Shown here piece after piece: positions 61,026-64,000 of a stretch of DNA of 64,000 bases (within the stretch, counting starts at the first letter, position 1; every line of letters begins with the position of its first letter). A program made the position numbers and the translations under genes. Source of the stretch: Sacculina carcini. Lineage: Eukaryota > Arthropoda > Thecostraca > Sacculinidae. Below the pieces are notes generated by a model. The model was not told the DNA's origin, did not search any database, and saw nothing but the letters and a program-made list of their open reading frames with translations. The stretch covers positions 6,037,446-6,101,445 of the forward strand of contig OU696593.1 in the NCBI GenBank assembly GCA_916048095.2. Reading direction: 5' to 3'.

Positions 61026-62292
61026 TTGTGTGTATGTGTGTTTGTATATGTAACATGTACTCAGCTATTTGTTTATCACAGGAGATGATCTATGCTCTTA
61101 CTGTCCTGTCTCCAATCCACCCTCTAGTAACCTATCTTCCCTGAAATTCTCGGTATTTCACACACTATCCAGTCTTTCTTTAAATGCTCTTACGCTTTTA
61201 GCTCCTACAATATCCTCTCCTAACTGATTCCACACATCAACACACACCTGTATATGGGAACTATACTTCTTAACACCTCTCAAACATCCAGTCCTTTTCA
61301 GTTTTTTCCCTTGTGTATGTGTTATTGTGTTCATGTGTATGTATGTATGTATGCGTGTGTGTGTGAGTGTCGTGTGCACACGCACCTCGCGCTGAATGCC
61401 GTCCCAGGTGGCCGTGACGCCGCCGTATCCTGCCTCGGCATAGTTAACCAAGGTGCGACCCATATTCTCATTGAGTGTGGAGCGCAGATCATTGCGCAGC
61501 ACATAGGCGGCAATGCCGGCGGCCAGCTCGAGCACGAATATGACCACCAGCAGGACGGAGAACGTCATCACCATGCAGTGGTTCTCCCGCACGGCGCCAC
61601 AGCAGCCCATGAAAGCGACGAGGAAGATGATCACTCCGACAATTATCAGCAGCACGGGAACGCCGATAACGCCCGTGCCGAGAAAGTCGAGGTATTTGCT
61701 GTAGTAGCCCTTGATGAAGCCGCCCAGCGCCACCAGCGCGATGCCAGATATCTGACCGACACACACACACACAGACACACAAACACGCACATGCATATGC
61801 AAGGTGGAAATGTCAGTGAAAGATTAGAAGCAATCATTCAAATCAAATCAATCAAAGATTAAAAGAATGCGGAAATTTATTTTGGTGTTTCAAAAAACAG
61901 GCAATGGACAGCATGAAAATATTAAACACAAAAATTAATTCATTCATGTATTTTTCCAGCATACAATTCAACAGTATTATGAAGTGTGACTAAATAAAAA
62001 CCGGGAAGGCAATTAAAATTTAAATAGCTTGAACATCTTACTTGAAAACCTTTCAAGCTTTGAATAGCTTGTGCTGCCTGAGTTTAATCAAATTACTAAT
62101 ACAGCGCAATACATACAAATGCACATAATCATATTCACACGTACTAATTTACTCGTTGAAACACACTTAAAATATACAATGCGGAAGCAAAGATAAGAAT
62201 GGGAGTTCAACAGGTCGCGTGAAACTCACCACAAAAAGAAAATTGAAGAGAAATACTAAGTATTTCACAAACTTCATGCCGCCCTCGACCAT
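58335..62292 (-). CDS. CD63: CD63-like tetraspanin
   Basis: Four coding exons, 62292-62230, 61751-61386, 59280-59029 and 58400-58335, all phase 0, giving 248 aa. Tetraspanins organise membrane microdomains; CD63 acts in late endosomes, lysosomes and exosomes. Visible: start MVEGGMKFVKYLVFLFNF, TM1; TM2 (GVIGVPVLLIIVGVIIFLVA) then FMGCCGAVRENHC; TM3 (VLLVVIFVLELAAGIAAYVL). The large loop has CCG (146-148), PDSCC, a further GC and a GC before CLPRLE, six cysteines in all, and two N-glycosylation sequons (NST, NAS). TM4 is followed by a short tail NIRKGYENV. The terminal G-Y-E-N-V fits the YxxPhi lysosomal sorting signal of CD63 (GYEVM in human). Exon 2 follows a TG tract; exons 3 and 4 do not. 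Confidence 0.94.
58440..58650 (+). repeat. Dispersed repeat, copy 2
   Basis: Diverged copy of 930-1135, inside intron 3 of the tetraspanin gene. Shared blocks: CTTGTATAT, ATAGCCTAAT, AAAAAACTAGGAAAT, GTGATCTCATATGA. Confidence 0.5.
58830..58910. repeat. Possible hAT/Charlie-type transposon end
   Basis: CAGGGGCTCTTAAACTTTTT followed by CGCTCCGCGACCCC resembles the common hAT terminus (CAGGGGTTCTCAAACTTTTT-type). The second terminus was not found. Confidence 0.35.
59281..61385. other. Tetraspanin intron 2
   Basis: A 2.1-kb intron. It holds TA-rich sequence at 59450-59520, a G/C-rich patch at 59996-60139 with inverted GGTAGAGGGGG / CCCCCCTCTACC ends, TG/TA repeats at 60370-60650 and CA/TG tracts at 60840-61025. 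No coding signal. Confidence 0.6.
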
Positions 62293-63512
62293 TTTGACAG
62301 TATTATTAATTCCGGCGAGAAAGCACAGAAAATCTTGAACGATCCACTATTGGGCAAACAGAAGCGACACACAATAGCGAATGACAGGTTGTTCCTGTGA
62401 ATCATCAAATGCACGCGATGACAAATGACGCAATTCACTTCTAATGCTGCCAAATTGAATGAGTATATTTGAGTGTCCTTGAGAATCTCGCAACTCAAAA
62501 TTTAAGGTGAATAACCTAAAATTGCTGATAATTTAGAGCTTTAGCTAAAATTACTCCTAATAAGCATTTCTTACGAGAAATTTATTTTTTGATACAATAA
62601 TTTTTCTAAACAAAGTTATGGCTCACCGATGCTAACAGATAATGCACTGCACATAAATAAAAAATGGTATGTGGAATATACATAAACCGCATGTTCGGAA
62701 CAACATATTTTTGATACAGTTTCATAATTTCAATGAACTCTTGTAGATTATTGACAGAATGCCGCTGTTCCAATTTTGCAATCAAATTACTTCAAAAAGT
62801 TGTTACATAAATGATTCGTACGTGAAATCATTTTCGCTTGAATAAATTTTCATTTAATATTAATTTAGCCAGTAGTTTAGTTTATATCTCCTTGTGCAGT
62901 CAGGTGTCGCCATCTGATTGGCCCAGCTCAAGTTGCATTTCCAAAACGATATTCAACTTTTAGAACTCGTGCAGATCGCTGGATGTGTGTTTGTTAGGGC
63001 GTGGTGTATCACATGCTTCCAGCACAAGCTACAATCACAGTTCAATTCATCAATCAATTCATTAGAGTCGCTTACTACATGCCCAATAATTCATCGCTTA
63101 TACAAAGGCATCTATTTGGCTTTCACAGATTAAGAGAAATATAGTCATTTGGGGCAAATGGCGATTTGGTTATTTTGGGGGTAAAAAATGATTTTGACCT
63201 TAGGAGAGTTGAAATCGCTATGTACGAGAAATGAGTGGATAAACTATTAGATCATTCGTTTGCGGTCATTTCAGTGTATGAATCGTCTTTCTACGTTAAA
63301 AAATGAATGTGTGACACAATTTCTCCCAAAACCTTTCAAAACATGTTGCACAAAACATTTGCAATGTTTCAGAAAATTTGTCATAATTCACCACATGGAC
63401 AAAATTTGGGGGCAATTCGCGATCGCTTCAAGAAACTGGGGCAATTGGCTATAGCTATCTCTTCCATAGCATTTATATGCAAGTATTAAAGACACCACAT
63501 CATTCTGAAAGT
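62293..63512. other. AT-rich region upstream of the tetraspanin gene
   Basis: Contains its presumed promoter. From about 63170 the phrase GGGGCAATT or GGGGTAAAA recurs together with CGATCG, leading into the palindrome. No gene seen. Confidence 0.5.
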
Positions 63513-63595
63513 GGGGCATATTACGATCGGTGTGGGGGTAATTGACGATCAGTGTAGCGATCGTCAATTGCCCCACACCGATCGTAATATGCCCC
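63513..63595. repeat. Near-perfect 37-bp-arm palindrome
   Basis: The left arm begins GGGGCATATTACGATCGGTG and the right arm is its reverse complement. The arms also contain AATTGACGATC and differ by one inserted base and one change, with a loop of about 8 nt (AGTGTAGC). Part of the right arm (GCGATCGTCAATTGCCCC) recurs at 63622-63639. Confidence 0.85.
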
Positions 63596-63639
63596 ATCCC
63601 CGATTTCTATTTACCCCTATAGCGATCGTCAATTGCCCC

Positions 63640-64000
63640 GTGGTGCACCACGTGCGACGACGTCTTGCATTACTTCGAGGAAATGTACTTCGCGGAGCAC
63701 GCCAGGAGCCTTAGTCAACTAGAATACCGCGGCGGTCATGCAAACAACTTCACTTGGCTTGCATAGAGACTGTCCTACACTCCAGAGGACGTCGTGCGAC
63801 CCCCTCACAAAAAAGAGGAGAGTCATTCCCATGAGCTGTAATAACTGATGAGAATTGCCACCAAAAGATTGCAGAGATGAACAAGTCTAAGACAAGACTT
63901 CGCAAGTAGGGAGCTCCTACTCAAACTGAGAAGTTTAGCAAGGAATAACTAAAGAAAAAGGCAAAAGTGAAGAAGAGAAAGTCGAAATGGGATGATGAGG
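63640..64000. other. Unassigned sequence to the window end
   Basis: Moderately GC-rich sequence with no frame or motif I can assign. It may belong to a transposon that includes the palindrome and continues past the window. Confidence 0.4.

Overview
This window is animal nuclear DNA from an unidentified invertebrate. It contains intron-bearing genes for metazoan-type proteins, AT-rich intergenic DNA, many (TG/CA)n microsatellites and minisatellites, LINEs of the CR1/L2 group, tRNA-derived SINEs and several DNA-transposon remnants. Host exons are clearly more GC-rich than their surroundings. I could not place the phylum from sequence alone.

Layout. 0-5 kb: a MITE, two weak orphan exons and a dead mariner-like element (2814-4181) that carries a nested LINE 3' end. 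5.4-10.2 kb (minus): a complete four-exon PRELID3/slowmo gene; its last intron holds a 17-bp minisatellite split by a TA-flanked transposon. 11.8-12.9 kb (minus): KMT5A (H4K20 monomethyltransferase) with a 9-nt first coding segment. 13.1-17.5 kb (minus): an apparently intact LINE with ORF1 (PHD finger and zinc knuckles) and ORF2 (endonuclease and RT), in one reading frame and separated only by a UGA-CUA stop. 18.6-35.1 kb (plus): CWC22 in 12 exons. Its 6-kb intron 8 contains an intronless TENT5/FAM46-like gene with no visible catalytic aspartates. 35.7-42.2 kb (minus): a nine-exon CCDC50-like gene, convergent with CWC22. 44-47 kb (plus): an orphan 78-bp exon and an intronless SMYD-family gene. 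48-51.8 kb: a degenerate LINE whose N-terminus ends in a 2A-like motif. 53.3-54.3 kb: a 5'-truncated relative of the 13-kb LINE. 58.3-62.3 kb (minus): a complete four-exon CD63-like tetraspanin. 62.3-64 kb: intergenic, with a strong palindrome at 63.5 kb.

The gene models were assembled by hand. Every junction follows GT-AG and keeps frame, giving 247 aa (PRELID3), 311 aa (KMT5A), 1093 aa (CWC22), 462 aa (CCDC50-like) and 248 aa (CD63-like). The host genes have unrelated housekeeping or signalling roles (mitochondrial lipid transfer, chromatin, splicing, ubiquitin/endosome signalling, endolysosomal membrane) and show no sign of acting as one pathway.

The most striking signal is in the introns. 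About 21 of 26 acceptors lie just downstream of a (TG)n tract on the transcribed strand, where a polypyrimidine tract would be expected. Several introns also carry CA-rich (CACTGACA)n-type arrays next to the donor. The second is the in-frame UGA-CUA between the two LINE ORFs, which suggests stop-codon readthrough.
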